A stretch of 64,000 nucleotides of DNA from Glandiceps talaboti. Lineage: Eukaryota; Hemichordata; Enteropneusta; Spengelidae. Within the stretch, counting starts at the first letter, position 1. Each line of letters opens with the position of its first letter. Position numbers and translations under genes: made by a program. Below are positions 36,701 to 47,894 of this stretch, piece after piece. The stretch is from positions 18,483,625 through 18,547,624 of the forward strand of contig NC_135557.1 in NCBI RefSeq assembly GCF_964340395.1. The letters run 5' to 3'. A model generated the notes under the pieces. The model saw nothing but the letters and a program-made list of their open reading frames with translations. It did no database searches and had not been told where the DNA came from.

Positions 36701-39700
36701 TGACTGTATCTCGCTCTTCAACATACCCTGTTTGTTTGGCCTTACATTTGACTTCAATCTTAAGGTTCTCTTCTGCCAGACCAGTACTGTCTGCGCCTGA
36801 TGTGTACGTGACTGAGAGTGCACTTTCCGTATCCGTAGTTCCATCATCATTTTCAGTCTCAGTTTTCGTGACTACAACATAGTTGTCCACACCTTCTGGT
36901 ACGTCATCGTTTGGAAGGCTACCAGACGCGAAGTCGTAGGGCAGCTCACCAACGATATTTGTGCCAGCATCAGATGTAATGGAATACATCCATGTCAAAT
37001 CGGCTTTGGGTTTGACGTTAGAAACTGTACACGTTCTTGTGATGAACAATGCTTCTCCAGACATAGGAACATCAACTGATTCTTCAACCTCTCCATCTAC
37101 TGAGGGCGACGAAAGAGGAGCTGAAAAGGTAGGATGATGATAATAATAATTATTATAACACAAATACGTGCAAATCTTCAATTCCGCTATGTGATGTCAA
37201 ACACTCAAATCAATCCTGCTCTACTGAACTTTTGCCAGCAAATACACGAACATAAAAAAAAACTAGACAATTAGTTTACAGTTACATTTCCAAACTTTAA
37301 CGTAAAAAGTTACGACTTTTAAGACAAAAACTTAACTCGTATTTACAGTAACATATAAACTGCCATTTTAACTTGGCATCGTCTGATACAAAGTGCGTGG
37401 GTTGCTTCGAATCACGTGACTGTGATGCTTGGCGCATTGTACAACCGACATTTGTAATAATTGCCGAAATTTGTAATAACGCCGATATTTGTAATAAAAA
37501 TCACGTTTTTCGTGTAATAAAACCGACAGTTGTAATAATTGCCGAAATTTGTAATAATTTCTATGAACGACAAATGTAATAAAAATTGCCGATATTTGTA
37601 ATAAATTTCAGAAAAAAATGTAATAAAATTGCCGAAATTTGTAATAAAAAATTACATTAAGGAGGGTTGTACAACCGACATTTGTAATAATTGCCGAAAT
37701 TTGTAATAATTTCTATGAACGACAAATGTAATAAAAATTGCCGATATTTGTAATAAATTTCAGAAAAAAAATGTAATAAAATTGCCGAAATTTGTAATAA
37801 AAAATTACATTAAGGAGGGTCCTTCCTTTCACACTACAAAATGAGTTATCTAAATAAAAAAATACAAGATCGCAAAAACATCACGTCAAACGAAAGTGGA
37901 TTTAACAAGCATTAATTGAATTGGTTAATATAATAATTAATTGAACAATTAAACAAGTTATTATTATTTCAATCAATCCGCATATATTATGTATGTATGT
38001 ATGGTATGTGCTGAGGAAGTTTAAGAATGATTGAACAAAAAAACGAACGAATTAACGAACAAAGAAATGAATGAATGAATGAATGAATGAATGAATGAAG
38101 GAAGGAAGGAAGGAATGAATGAATGAATGAATGAATGAATGATCGAACAAATTAATTAATGGCTGGTTGGATGGATGGATGGATAAATGAATGAATAAAT
38201 GAATGAATGAATGAATGAATGAATGAATGAATGAATGAATGAAGGAATGAATGAATGATCGAACAAATTAATTAATTCGTTAATTGATGGGTGGATGCCA
38301 TTCATTTGAAGGAACTAATTAATTAATTAATTGATGGATGGATGAATGAATGCATGAGTGAAAGAATGAACGAATGAATGAATGAATGAATGAATGAATG
38401 AACGAACGAACAAATTAATTAATGGATGGTTGGATGGATGAATGAATGAATGAATGAATGAATGAATGAATGAATGAATGAATGAATGAATGTACACTGT
38501 GTAATTCTTAGCGGAGTTTTGTTGTATTTTGCAAGCTGTCGTGGATACTGAGCAATTCGACAGAATATATTAGAACTTATGTGTTCGCATGACATTTACA
38601 TGAAATTTGTGGGATTTGTCGCCACTGATGTGTATCGATTTGACTAATACTATCAATGTTTGAGTACAGCAGCCCCCTTTCATATCATTACAGTGATTTT
38701 CTATTCTTCATTAATCTATTCAATTTTAGTGGCGTTTTCGAGGATGTGCATGGTTTAGTGAGCTGTGCACTATGGGTAGTAATTCACCATTTTAAATCTG
38801 ATAGGGAAGGGATTTCAGGGATAGTTGACCAGTAGAGCCGGGAATGAGTTCATGAGTTCTGATTTATTTAGATGAAGGACAGAAAAAAGGGGAGAATAAC
38901 GTCTCCCCAATCCCTTTCTCCAAAATAATGAAATCTTATCTCCATTTCAATTAAATCATTATTTTGTGTATTTCAATTTTGAACTTGTAGAATGTTTTAT
39001 AATAGCACAACCAAATGTTGTTGTGGCCACTATATATAACATTACAACTTGTTTTGTATATTTACAGAGACTTGTACCAATTACGAATATACTTGTGATA
39101 AAGTTGTTGAAAACTTGTAACAAAATTGCCGACCTTTGTAATATAACGTTGCCGACATGTGTAATAACTTATTAACGACATTTGTAATAAAATTGCCGAC
39201 ATTTGTAATAACATTGCCGACATTTTTAATAAACTAACGTCATTTGTAATAAAATTGCGGACATTTGTAATAAAATTGACGACATTTGTAATAAACTAAC
39301 GACAATTGTAATAAAATTGCCAACACATTTGTAATAACATTGCCGACATTTGTAATAAAATTGCCGACATTTGTAATAAACTAACGTCATTTGTTATAAA
39401 ATTTACGACATTTTTAATAAACTAACGACATTTGTAATAACATTGCCGACATTTGTAACACAATTGCCGACATTTGTAACGACATTTGAAGTAAAACTGA
39501 CAGTAAAAATTTACAAAATAAGTGCCTCATCTTCACCAATCCTAGATTTCAACAAATTAAACACCTGGATCTAAGAAACTTTATCAAAATTCCCTGTGTA
39601 AGAACTTATTCTACAAGTTAAGCCAGGGAAGTTTTGCGCCGGTATTTAGCACCAAAAATTGATACAGAACTATATTGTTATGTATTTACTTCTATGATTC

Positions 39701-40791
39701 AAATCCAAACTTCTTCCTTTATATATCAGAGTTTATCGTTGGTTGGCCTGTCATAGGTTTGTGTTAATAAAATCATCAGGCAAATATTGGCAAGCGATTA
39801 TGTTTCTTTTTATACATAAGTACAATTAGTTCACAGACCAACAAATGCAATAATCGAACCTGGAAACTGGTATGTGTGTCGCTAGACTTTGGTGAGATAT
39901 AGTGATATACAGTATCCATAACACCAAGTGTCCGTAATGTATGATGTCTGAAATATTCGCCTTTATGCATATTAATCTCTTCACACTCACGGACAAGAAT
40001 ATGTCCCTGTAGACTTATTGATATACTAACTAATTTGTTTTTAAAAAATACTCATACCAATTACTTCTCAAGCCATTATGAAGCTTTCGATTTTTGCCCC
40101 CAAATGCACTCTAAAATTGGTTGTGAAATTGCCGTTTCTAAGATTTCTAGAGAAATCAGTTTGTTGGTAGTCAACCGACCAGCTAACCAACCAACCAACC
40201 AACACTTTGTCCGCAATGATTAAAATATATACATTCGATCATACCACCACGAAGTGTTGATCAAGTGATGGATTGATGATGCTAGTTCGTATATTCACTC
40301 ATCACTCAGAAGCCTTCACAATCACAAACAACTCATACATTCGCCGCTTGTACACTAGAGGAAGTAAGATTTAAGAACTAGATAAAATCAGGTTAGAAAA
40401 TCGATTGAAATTACTTTTTAGCTACCCTCCATACGCCCGTCTTTCCATCCCTCCGTCAGTCAGTCAGCCAGCCAGCCAGCCAGCCAGTCAGTCAGTCAGT
40501 CAGTCAGTCAGTCAGTCAGTCAGTCAACCAACCAACCGACCAGCCAACCAGCCAACCAACCAGCCAGCCAGCCAGCCAACCAACCGACAAGTTATCTTTT
40601 GACAAAGTCAATTTAACAACACGTCCACCAATGATCAAAATTTACATTCGTTCAATAAAGCACGACGTGTTCATCAAGTGAATTATGATTTGAACTGATG
40701 GGTTGGTACATGAGTACTGCTGGGTATATAATGTAGGTACTAGTAGGTAAGTAAGTAGCTAGGTAGATAAGTAGACTTATTATTGATTGAC

Positions 40792-40842
<51 letters not shown>

Positions 40843-43800
40843 CAAAGACTCAAAGATCCAAGTGGCTGACATAATTGTTGTAAATTAATTCTAGGAAGCC
40901 TGTAATGACGATATTTTAAATCCTTTCTAAGTTTAGAATGAGTAACTCCATTTCTTTGAAAGTCAGAGAGGAACCCCCTTAACCTTTTTTTTTATTACAA
41001 ATTTCGGCAGGTTTATTACACATTTTTTTCTGAAATTTATTACAAATATCGGCAATTTTTATTACAATTGTCGTTCACAGAATTTATTACAAATGTCGTC
41101 AGTTTATTACAAATATCGGCAATTTATTACAAATGTCGGCAATTTTATTACAAATTTCGGTTTATTACAAATTTCGGCAATTATTACAAATGTAGGTTGT
41201 ACAGCGCATCGAACACACGAAAATACGCGCTTCTAAACCTCGCTAGTATCATGTTAATTATGCAACACTTACACCATACTCCAACCTTTGCAGTATAACC
41301 CTGTGGATCTGCATTTGCCACTACACATTGGTATCTACCCTCTCTACTATAATCTACAGCTGGAAGTTTCAACTGATAGGATCCAGTAGCCTGTAACCAA
41401 ACATGACATTTTAGTGAAATGGGCAATAAGTACAGAACATCTAATGCACTTTTGAAGGTATTTTATCATGTTACAAATATGGTTGACATATTTAGTCATA
41501 CTCAACACTGTAAAAAGTGTGCATGTCACGTGTGTCAGGTTGAGGTGAAATTTGATACTGAACACTTGTATAAATATCGCATTATGGGTGAATTGATGTT
41601 CATTCAGTGCAATAGCTCACCCACCTTCCTTAGGCAGTGCCCAAGGTGTGTTTGTGGGGGGCGCTGAAAACTTATTTGAAAACTGTCAACAAACTGTCAA
41701 CTATTCTAGTATTTCTTGTGATGTTGGAAGTTCGTCGCCAGGTAGATAGCCAATATTCTCAATATTATATAACTGTTCACGTTCAATGTGTACAGTCAAA
41801 CTATCATAAATCATACTCACCGCATCATAAATGACTTCGACCCAGTTTACGTTTTCCAATGTACCAATAGCCAAATCGACTGAGCTATCATCTGTTTCTG
41901 ATAGTTTGACCCAACGTGCTAGTACCACTATTAATCCAGATAATTTACAATCTAAAACAACTTCAGATCCATATTCAACTTGAACGTCTTGTGGTGTTTC
42001 CTCCCAAGTCTGTGCTGTGCATACTGTAATATAAACACAAGTAATTAGTAATGCTTATAACTGTATCTGTTGGTATCATTGTCTATAGAACCCTATGACA
42101 TGTGAGTGCATGTGTCTCATACTCAGAGGATTTACAAGACATTGTGTGCTTACAGTTTTCTATGCAGCCGTACTTTCACTTGCTACACTCGAGAAAGTGC
42201 AGCAGAAAACACTAAAGAGCATGAGTGAAAATATCCCTGAGTACCCACTCTGGAACTCACGTACGTGGCATGGAGTTCTGTTATTATTACTTATGTTTAT
42301 CTGAAATGGCAAATTCCATAACCATATACTATTTCAAAGTGTGTCTCACCTTAAATTGGTTATGTTTTATGTCCAATTCAACATGTACAGGTCAATGGAG
42401 GCACAGATTGTAGAGTCAGTCCGTCCAATTAGTTTTAAGGCATTTCATTTCGTATGTGTTAAGTGTACAACAACACGTATAATGTTTTATATCGCAAGAT
42501 GACACAATGCAACTCAAGGCGTTTTTGTTTACGGTTTATTGTATGGAAATTTCAGTACTGAAGCGTGGCTCATGATTTCGTTTAGTTCGAATGTTCGTAT
42601 GTATGATGGGGAAATTAAAAGATCTCCATTCGCATATGGATTCTAAGCTATCCAGCTTCACTTGGATGTACCCAGTTATGGAATATAGAGTATATCTTGA
42701 AATCTACATATTTCATTCATCAGAGAAAGCCACACAGATTATCAAGTTACACTAGAATTCTGTGGAATTCTTCACAAGGTGGATAAATTGATGTCATTCC
42801 AGTGGCAAACATGTTAGAAATACATGTATTATACAGCTAAAATTATGTAGGCTTGGTGTTTTACTCATAGGGAAATTACTTTTTGACACAAAGATAGACA
42901 GATGTCAACTCAAGACTAACAATAGTCTTGCTGCTAGACGTTCGGGCTTTCTTTCGATGCTATAACTATAAGCGAACGAAGTTCGCATGTGAGGGCTTCC
43001 ATCCTCGATAGCGTTGTTCGGCTGTGTGTCGTATTTTATCGGAAGAACATCCGAGGGCTAGCTGATAGACTAGACTAACAATGACAGAGACAAGATATAC
43101 ACGGCAGGAGCCATTGCCCAATCACATTGAACACTGATAAACATTGCCATTCTTTCACACTGCAGTGAAAAACAGGCTTCTAATGAAAACATTAACATTA
43201 CTTGGTGATTTTAATGGCTGCATTTGTTTGTTTTTCTAACTGATAATCAACATTTTAAATTGACTAGCTCTACATCCCAACTCTACATCGGCACCTATGT
43301 AATTATTTCTTTTGCATTAGGAGTTGTCTGTGGATGTGTATTAAATGTCATGTCACCCGAGTGAAACACCAAGCCTGCATCATTGTAGCTGTATGTATGG
43401 TATATATTGTGATGCTTTTAATGTATACATGCTAATTAAGACCTCACCTCCTGTTTTCAGATAGGTAGTCTGATTGCTGTCTGACGTAAATGAACCAAGG
43501 ACACTATTAGTATACACACATATGTGTGTATGACTAATTTCTATTTTGCTGACAAATTTCCTCAAATTCCTGGCATATGACACATATCCACAGGCAAAAT
43601 TTCACCATATTTGACAATTGCGTTTTATTTTCAAAATTGAGTTATTTAATCCTTGTTTCATATAAATGTCAGCCAAATGTGTTCAGTATTACGCAATAAG
43701 TATATTGGTTTCTGATGGACTACTAGACTATCAACACATATGACATTTCAATTGTCTGAGTGACTAGAGTGACAGCCAGCGCACTCTAATATTTATCTAT

Positions 43801-46609
43801 GCAGGTAACAGTGGACATAGTCAGCCTGTCTGAACACTGTGAAGTCATGCTCTGTTATTATGCAAAGTATATCTCTTTGAAGGAGGCCATCTTTCTCGGA
43901 GTACCTAGACCGACAAAGAACAGAGCATTAACAATACGATAAACAGATGGGTTTGTTTCGGTAATTTCATAACATATCAGTGAAATATAATGAATGAACT
44001 CAATTATGGTGTGAAGAGAAGAACAGGTCTCACAATAATAAATGGAGAACAGTGTGACAAGATATTGGGGATAATGTGCCAGGGTGGAAGTGTTGACCTC
44101 AGTCCTGAGGCTGTCAGTTGTGTGCTCACCTATTGTTTGGGATGTTCGGCATTCACCTCAGCCAATTTCACCCTAACGCTGGCATTGGATTAATACATAC
44201 ACAAACTCACTGTGGTGGTAATAGCTGAAAACAATCCCCTGCCTCTCATGAGATTCAACCTCACGAACTCCTGACCACTAATCCTGAGCGCTAACGACTA
44301 CATCATGTATTGTCATTGAAATATTTGAATAGGGTCATGTGTTAGAGATGGGAAATTGGGGGAGGGGGTATTTTTTTAGTACAGCGAACTAGGGGGGGGG
44401 GGGGTCACATTTTATGACACAGAACGGGCTTGATTTCCCTGGCCTGGTAACTACTACAGGCTCCTTTAGGCTCACGTTTCAATAATTAGTTTACAACACA
44501 GAGAGAATTTTCATTTGTAGGTGTTGTCACATTGTTGTTGAACGATATTACACAGACTGGAGATCTACCAAATGGTCAAGGATGTAATTGTTTTGAAAAC
44601 AAAACCCACTGCGAGCAATATCACGTTCTCTCTCTGTCTTATGAATCTTTCACTTAAAAGACACTTAAAAATGGAAATTTATATACGTCATGTCATGATT
44701 TGTATATCTTACATGACTAATCATGACTATTATGATTTATTCTACGTGGAAGTTGTTCAAGGAATTTTCATTTGTGAACATTATCATGTAATTGTCTTTC
44801 CCTCTCATTAAATTGGCGACAGTTGGCGACTTATATCTTCGTCAGACAAGTTTAGGCAGCACAGCTTATTCTTGTGTAAATCAGTCAAAGTAGAACGGTC
44901 TCTTGATCTTTACTTTTTGTTTGAATTCTTGAGTCAGCAAGTTAGTCACATTGACATGCAAATTGCTATGAATTACGATTTGAAAGTTGTTATTTCTTAA
45001 ATACTGATTTATGTGTACACTTTGAAATCTAGTTTTGATTTATTTTGCCATAATATGGGGACACAGTATTGTTGCATTTATACCCACAGACACTTGTTAT
45101 TAGTCAGAAAGTGTGTGTAAATATCGGTAAATGTTGGTTAATAAGACATGTACACTGTAGTTTTTGTTTACTGATGTCTATTACAACAACCAGCAATGTC
45201 TTTTTTCACAACGCTGTTGAGTTTCATTCATCTAGTGACTACGCTCGTCATAGGCTAGGTGCTAACCAGTACCCCTTATGACGTCATAAAATCCAGTGGT
45301 CTAGGTGGGACCGGGAATACCCGAAAACTCTCGAAGTAAATCCGAAGTGAACTGAATGAAAAAAGGTCATTTTAAGGTGTTTGCAGACGCTTTTTTAAAG
45401 TTTTAAAACCAGTATACATTTCACACCATCGCGTCTAGCAAAATGCCAATAGTGAATGTGAGCATTTTGAATCACCTTTAAGGAATGTAAAAAATGATAG
45501 AGAACATGTTTTTCTCGCAAACCACTGATCGGTCATATGGCATTCACTGTCAATTGTATGTTGTATGATCGGGTTAAAATTCGTTCTTTCTGATTGAAAA
45601 TCAACCCGAACAAGCAGACAGAAAGAAAGGCAGTCAGCTACCCATGTGTCTCTCCAAACAGACAGACCGAATTTCGGGTTGAAATGCGTTCTTTCTGATT
45701 GATAATCAACCCGAGCAAGCAGACAGAAAGAAAGGCAGTCAGCTACCCCTATGTGTTTTCAATCACAAAGACCGAATTTCGGGTTGAAATTCGTTCTTTC
45801 TGATTGACTAGCAACCCGAACAAGCAGAAAGAAAGATTTATTACTACCCCTATGTCTGTCCAGTCAGATAGACTGAATTTCGGCCTGGAATTCCTTCTGT
45901 CTGATTGCAAATCATCCAGAACAAGCAGACAGAAAGAAATAAACCCGATTTCTGACTGTTTCTGTCCCTTACTGGAAGTGCTTGAGATTTCAGACACAAG
46001 TTTCTGTTGAATCTATCAGGTCATAATAAATGCAAACTGTTAACTGAACAAAGGGATAGTGTTTGGAATATGGGAACTAGATAAACGAGATTATAACTTA
46101 TAATATATAGACATAAATTCTCAATATAATACATCTCTTTTGACGACAAAAATATTCAACTTGAATGGTGTTCCCTGTACCTGACCTGTGTATAACCTCT
46201 AATATTAAGTCTATCAAAAGTACATGTGCCGGGAATTAGTGATCATGGCTTATTCACATTCTTCACAACCAATTGCCACAAACATTGATATTAAACTGCT
46301 ATTCAGGTTTATATACCCATAACATTTATGAAAACGAGTCATAGTACACTTAACAAAAACGATTAATGTCTTATGCATGCTATTGAACTAAATAGATAAC
46401 ATATGGTGAATCCATAAACACACTCAAGTTAAATCGTGAGTTCACAGACTCTACTTTCACCAGCAATTGCTGTAGCTTACAAAGTTCATGTTTCCACTAC
46501 ATATACGAATATAGGAAGTATGCACACTATATTACTATATTTAAAAAGTAAACCCACCTGACGTAGCAAACAGAAGGAAACATGTAACATAACTCAGTTG
46601 CCCCACCAT
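30760..46609 (-). CDS. Gene C: four-Ig-domain receptor-family protein, predicted secreted (620 aa)
   Basis: Nine exons: signal peptide (46,558-46,609); V-like Ig in two exons (41,821-42,023 and 41,273-41,390); C2-like Ig (36,671-37,120); the same pair again (33,559-33,761, 32,931-33,048, 32,098-32,547); a membrane-proximal module (31,251-31,484); and a terminal exon with the stop. All splice phases agree (1/0/1/1/0/1/1/1) and the total is 621 codons including the stop. The V-like Ig followed by a C2-like Ig with K-P-K-A-D-L-T-W resembles the nephrin/Kirre ectodomain arrangement. The membrane-proximal module is shared with gene B. No kinase is attached. The open ectodomain beside the broken anchor suggests a soluble form, or an early pseudogene. 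Confidence 0.75.
31251..31484 (-). CDS. Gene C exon 8: membrane-proximal module of unknown fold
   Basis: 234 nt, phase 1 to phase 1. It reads G-K-P-Q-V-N-V, then V-C-I-K-A-E-G-L, Y-R-I-T-Y-C-T-L-S-G-G-C and E-E-S-M-F. It aligns with gene B exon 59,944-60,180. Three cysteines are conserved in both. It does not match an Ig or FN3 pattern I recognise. Confidence 0.82.
32098..32547 (-). CDS. Gene C exon 7: C2-like Ig domain, second module
   Basis: 450 nt, phase 1 to phase 1. It reads T-R-T-C-T-V-S-N-V-K-P-K-A-D-L-T-W for the first cysteine and core tryptophan, and I-E-V-K-C-K-A-K for the second cysteine. A long acidic loop lies between them. It is nearly identical to 36,671-37,120. Confidence 0.87.
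32931..33048 (-). CDS. Gene C exon 6: second half of V-like Ig, second module
   Basis: 118 nt, phase 0 to phase 1. It reads A-T-G-S-Y-Q-L-K-L, then D-Y-S-R-E-G-R-Y-Q-C-T-V-A-N-A, the E to F strand region with the second Ig cysteine. Confidence 0.85.
33559..33761 (-). CDS. Gene C exon 5: first half of V-like Ig, second module
   Basis: 203 nt, phase 1 to phase 0. It reads V-C-T-A-Q-T-W-E-E-T-P-Q-D-V, then V-V-L-D-C-K-L-C-G and A-R-W-V-K-L. The donor GTGAGT follows Y-D-A. The N-terminal T-P-Q-D-V-Q-V pattern resembles Kirre/nephrin first Ig domains. Confidence 0.85.
34123..35789 (-). other. Gene C intron without exons; dispersed and tandem repeats
   Basis: Contains a dispersed repeat at about 34,165-34,400 (related to 23,405 and 50,330) and a two-copy tandem repeat at 34,595-35,250. 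No coding sequence is seen. Confidence 0.55.
34595..35250. repeat. Two tandem copies of a dispersed AT-rich repeat
   Basis: About 34,595-34,890 and 34,945-35,250 share TTTTCAGGACA, GTGTGCATTCTTGAGATATAGCCTAATTACC (in part), TTACCAAAACCTAATCA-like phrases and an A/T-rich end with GACAGACAC. Shorter relatives lie at 13,700-14,110 and 22,980-23,160. Possibly a non-autonomous element. Confidence 0.6.
35790..36352. repeat. Right part of duplication unit 1 (partner about 43,945-44,515)
   Basis: Shares long near-identical stretches with 43,945-44,515, such as CTATTGTTTGGGATGTTCGG. This shows that the tandem duplication unit spans at least 31,770-36,352, with a diverged or replaced middle. Confidence 0.9.
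36671..37120 (-). CDS. Gene C exon 4: C2-like Ig domain, first module
   Basis: 450 nt, phase 1 to phase 1, open. It differs from the second-module copy by a handful of residues, for example L-F-I-T for L-V-I-T and D-T-E-S-A-L-S-V for T-T-E-S-V-L-E-V. Confidence 0.87.
37432..37437. repeat. Target site duplication of the foldback-like element, left
   Basis: GCGCAT, repeated at 41,204-41,209. The uninterrupted paralogous site carries a single GCGCAT at 32,862-32,867. Confidence 0.85.
38050..38490. repeat. (GAAT)n-rich compound microsatellite inside the element
   Basis: Several blocks of GAAT interrupted by GAAG, GGAT and ATTA units. Confidence 0.93.
39115..39490. repeat. Internal array of the element's arm module
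   Basis: About 18 diverged copies of GCCGACATTTGTAATAAAATT in the same orientation as the left arm. Confidence 0.9.
40450..40585. repeat. Compound CAGT/CAGC/CAAC tetranucleotide tract
   Basis: Runs of GTCA, CAGC and CCAA units inside the foldback-like element. Confidence 0.92.
40777..40842. repeat. (GATT)n microsatellite
   Basis: About 15 GATT units inside the foldback-like element. Confidence 0.93.
41204..41209. repeat. Target site duplication of the foldback-like element, right
   Basis: GCGCAT, matching 37,432-37,437. Confidence 0.85.
41273..41390 (-). CDS. Gene C exon 3: second half of V-like Ig, first module
   Basis: 118 nt, phase 0 to phase 1. It reads E-G-R-Y-Q-C-V-V-A-N-A-D-P-Q-G-Y. 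The foldback-like element begins only 69 bases past its donor. Confidence 0.85.
41821..42023 (-). CDS. Gene C exon 2: first half of V-like Ig, first module
   Basis: 203 nt, phase 1 to phase 0, following the signal peptide directly. It reads V-C-T-A-Q-T-W-E-E, then L-D-C-K-L-S-G-L-I-V-V-L-A-R-W. The module-2 copy has an extra cysteine where this one has serine. Confidence 0.85.
43945..44515. repeat. Right part of duplication unit 2 (partner 35,790-36,352)
   Basis: Near-identical to 35,790-36,352, including the GTACAGCGAACTAGGGGG stretch. It marks the right limit of the second duplication unit. Confidence 0.9.
45570..45960. repeat. Four-unit minisatellite, about 105-bp period, hairpin-forming units
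   Basis: Units start near 45,570, 45,675, 45,780 and 45,881. The first three carry CGGGTT(G/A) near the start and a CAACCCG about 30 bases later, so each can form a stem; a second pair is TTCTTTCTG with CAGAAAGAA. The fourth unit is diverged. Confidence 0.85.
46558..46609 (-). CDS. Gene C exon 1: signal peptide
   Basis: The ATG at 46,607-46,609 opens M-V-G-Q-L-S-Y-V-T-C-F-L-L-F-A-T-S, a short hydrophobic leader. It ends in phase 1 at a GTGGGT donor and joins exon 2 in frame. It sits in a CACCATGG-like context on the plus strand, so the start base context is favourable. Confidence 0.75.
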
Positions 46610-47861
46610 GGTAACTGTTCGGCGATAGTTTTACCTTTCCGGGTTCATGAACTTTGACGTGTATTGTGCATAGCATTACTCTGACGATTGTAGATAATTT
46701 AATTTGTTGTGATCATATCTAATCGCCATGAAATGCAATATAATATAATGCTTAGATAGGTCATTATTACACGTGATGTAACACACGTGCGAATCGTGTG
46801 TCTCTTAATACGATCAACACCACTAACAATGTCAAATATTATTTTCAGACATTTGTTATCCTAAAGAAAAGCAAATAAGTTATTGACACTAACCCTGCAT
46901 TATGCCATTTATCAGAAAGGTTGCTATGGGAATTGACAATGTAAAAGCATAACTTTCAGGAGAAGTCAATCTTAAATGTATCTTCTTCCTACAACGGTAT
47001 TTTGATATGATAATTTTGAAGAAGATAAAAGCAAAATTCTGCAACATGATATCAGAAGAACTCCACATATACAGACCAACCAAGGTAAAAGTTCATGTTA
47101 CCAAGATAGCCATTATGACCGACACTATGTATAAACTTAAACTTGGTACTAACAATTTAAATGCATTGATATTTTTTTAATCACTAGTTCTTATGTTATA
47201 ATTCGAATGACGATAAGGGGTTTCTTATTTATAGACTAGCACTGTAAATGAAAGTACACCCTCACACAAGAACGTCGAGTTAATGCTCCTTTCGTTTCCA
47301 AGGTATGTCAATTCAGTCGTTTAACCAACCAACCAACCAACCAAGTGACTGACTCATTAACAGCCATGGAACAGAGTAACTTTAATACACTGTACTTTAT
47401 TTTTTGTCTATTTATAGTGCTCACATTGGGTGCGGCTTTTGAACAATGTTCAATATTCGAAACCCTATCACAATGACGATTATTCACAATTGTGACTTCT
47501 TGGTACCTGTGTAATTCGTTTTACAACTGATACTTTATATCACGATGAAAGACGACAAGTTTTGCTTTGAAAACAGTTCATTGTATTGACTTATTTTTCA
47601 TATAAAAGTACAATGATATCAAAAAGTTCTTGCCTCTTTCATTTTTCCAGTTTTAGGAGCGCCCGTGAATAGTAATGTTCCAATGTTCTTATACATATGG
47701 CAATTAAGTGTTTGAATTTACATATGAATCTGAACATCTAAGATTTGTTTTAAATTATTATACATGCATACATACATACATACATACATACATACATACA
47801 TACATACATACATGCATACATACATACATACATACATACATACATACATACATACATACAT

Positions 47862-47894
<33 letters not shown>

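Larger units (their letters stand above)
37438..41203. mobile_element. Foldback-like non-autonomous DNA element with minisatellite terminal inverted repeats
   Basis: 3,766 bp. The left end reads TGTACAACCGACATTTGTAA and the right end, reverse complemented, TGTACAACCTACATTTGTAA; the match continues for at least 40 bases. Each arm is an array of about 17-21-bp modules of the form GCCGA(C/A)ATTTGTAATAA: left arms at 37,438-37,820 and 39,115-39,490, inverted right arm at about 40,990-41,203. The middle holds GAAT, CAGT/CAAC and GATT microsatellites and no transposase. A 6-bp target duplication and an exact empty site in the sister duplication prove insertion. The modular arms recall Foldback/Galileo elements, but the 6-bp duplication does not decide a superfamily. 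Confidence 0.88.
36353..42396. repeat. Segmental duplication copy 2, carrying a foldback-like insertion
   Basis: Matches 31,770-34,122 apart from a 3,766-bp insertion at 37,438-41,203 and small changes. It encodes the first Ig module of gene C. Confidence 0.92.
42397..46557 (-). other. Gene C intron 1, repeats only
   Basis: Contains the duplication partner 43,945-44,515, a dispersed-repeat relative at 44,600-45,040 and a four-unit hairpin minisatellite at 45,570-45,960. No exon is supported. Confidence 0.55.

Noticed and set aside
37438-41203. A CRISPR-like array, because of regularly spaced short repeats.
   Set aside because: Modules are directly contiguous, diverged and inverted at the far end of a transposon-like insertion in an animal genome; there are no spacers or cas genes.
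44572-45281. Small plus-strand frames as host genes.
   Set aside because: They lie in dispersed repeat sequence also present at 23-26 kb and 50-53 kb, with no conserved frame among copies.
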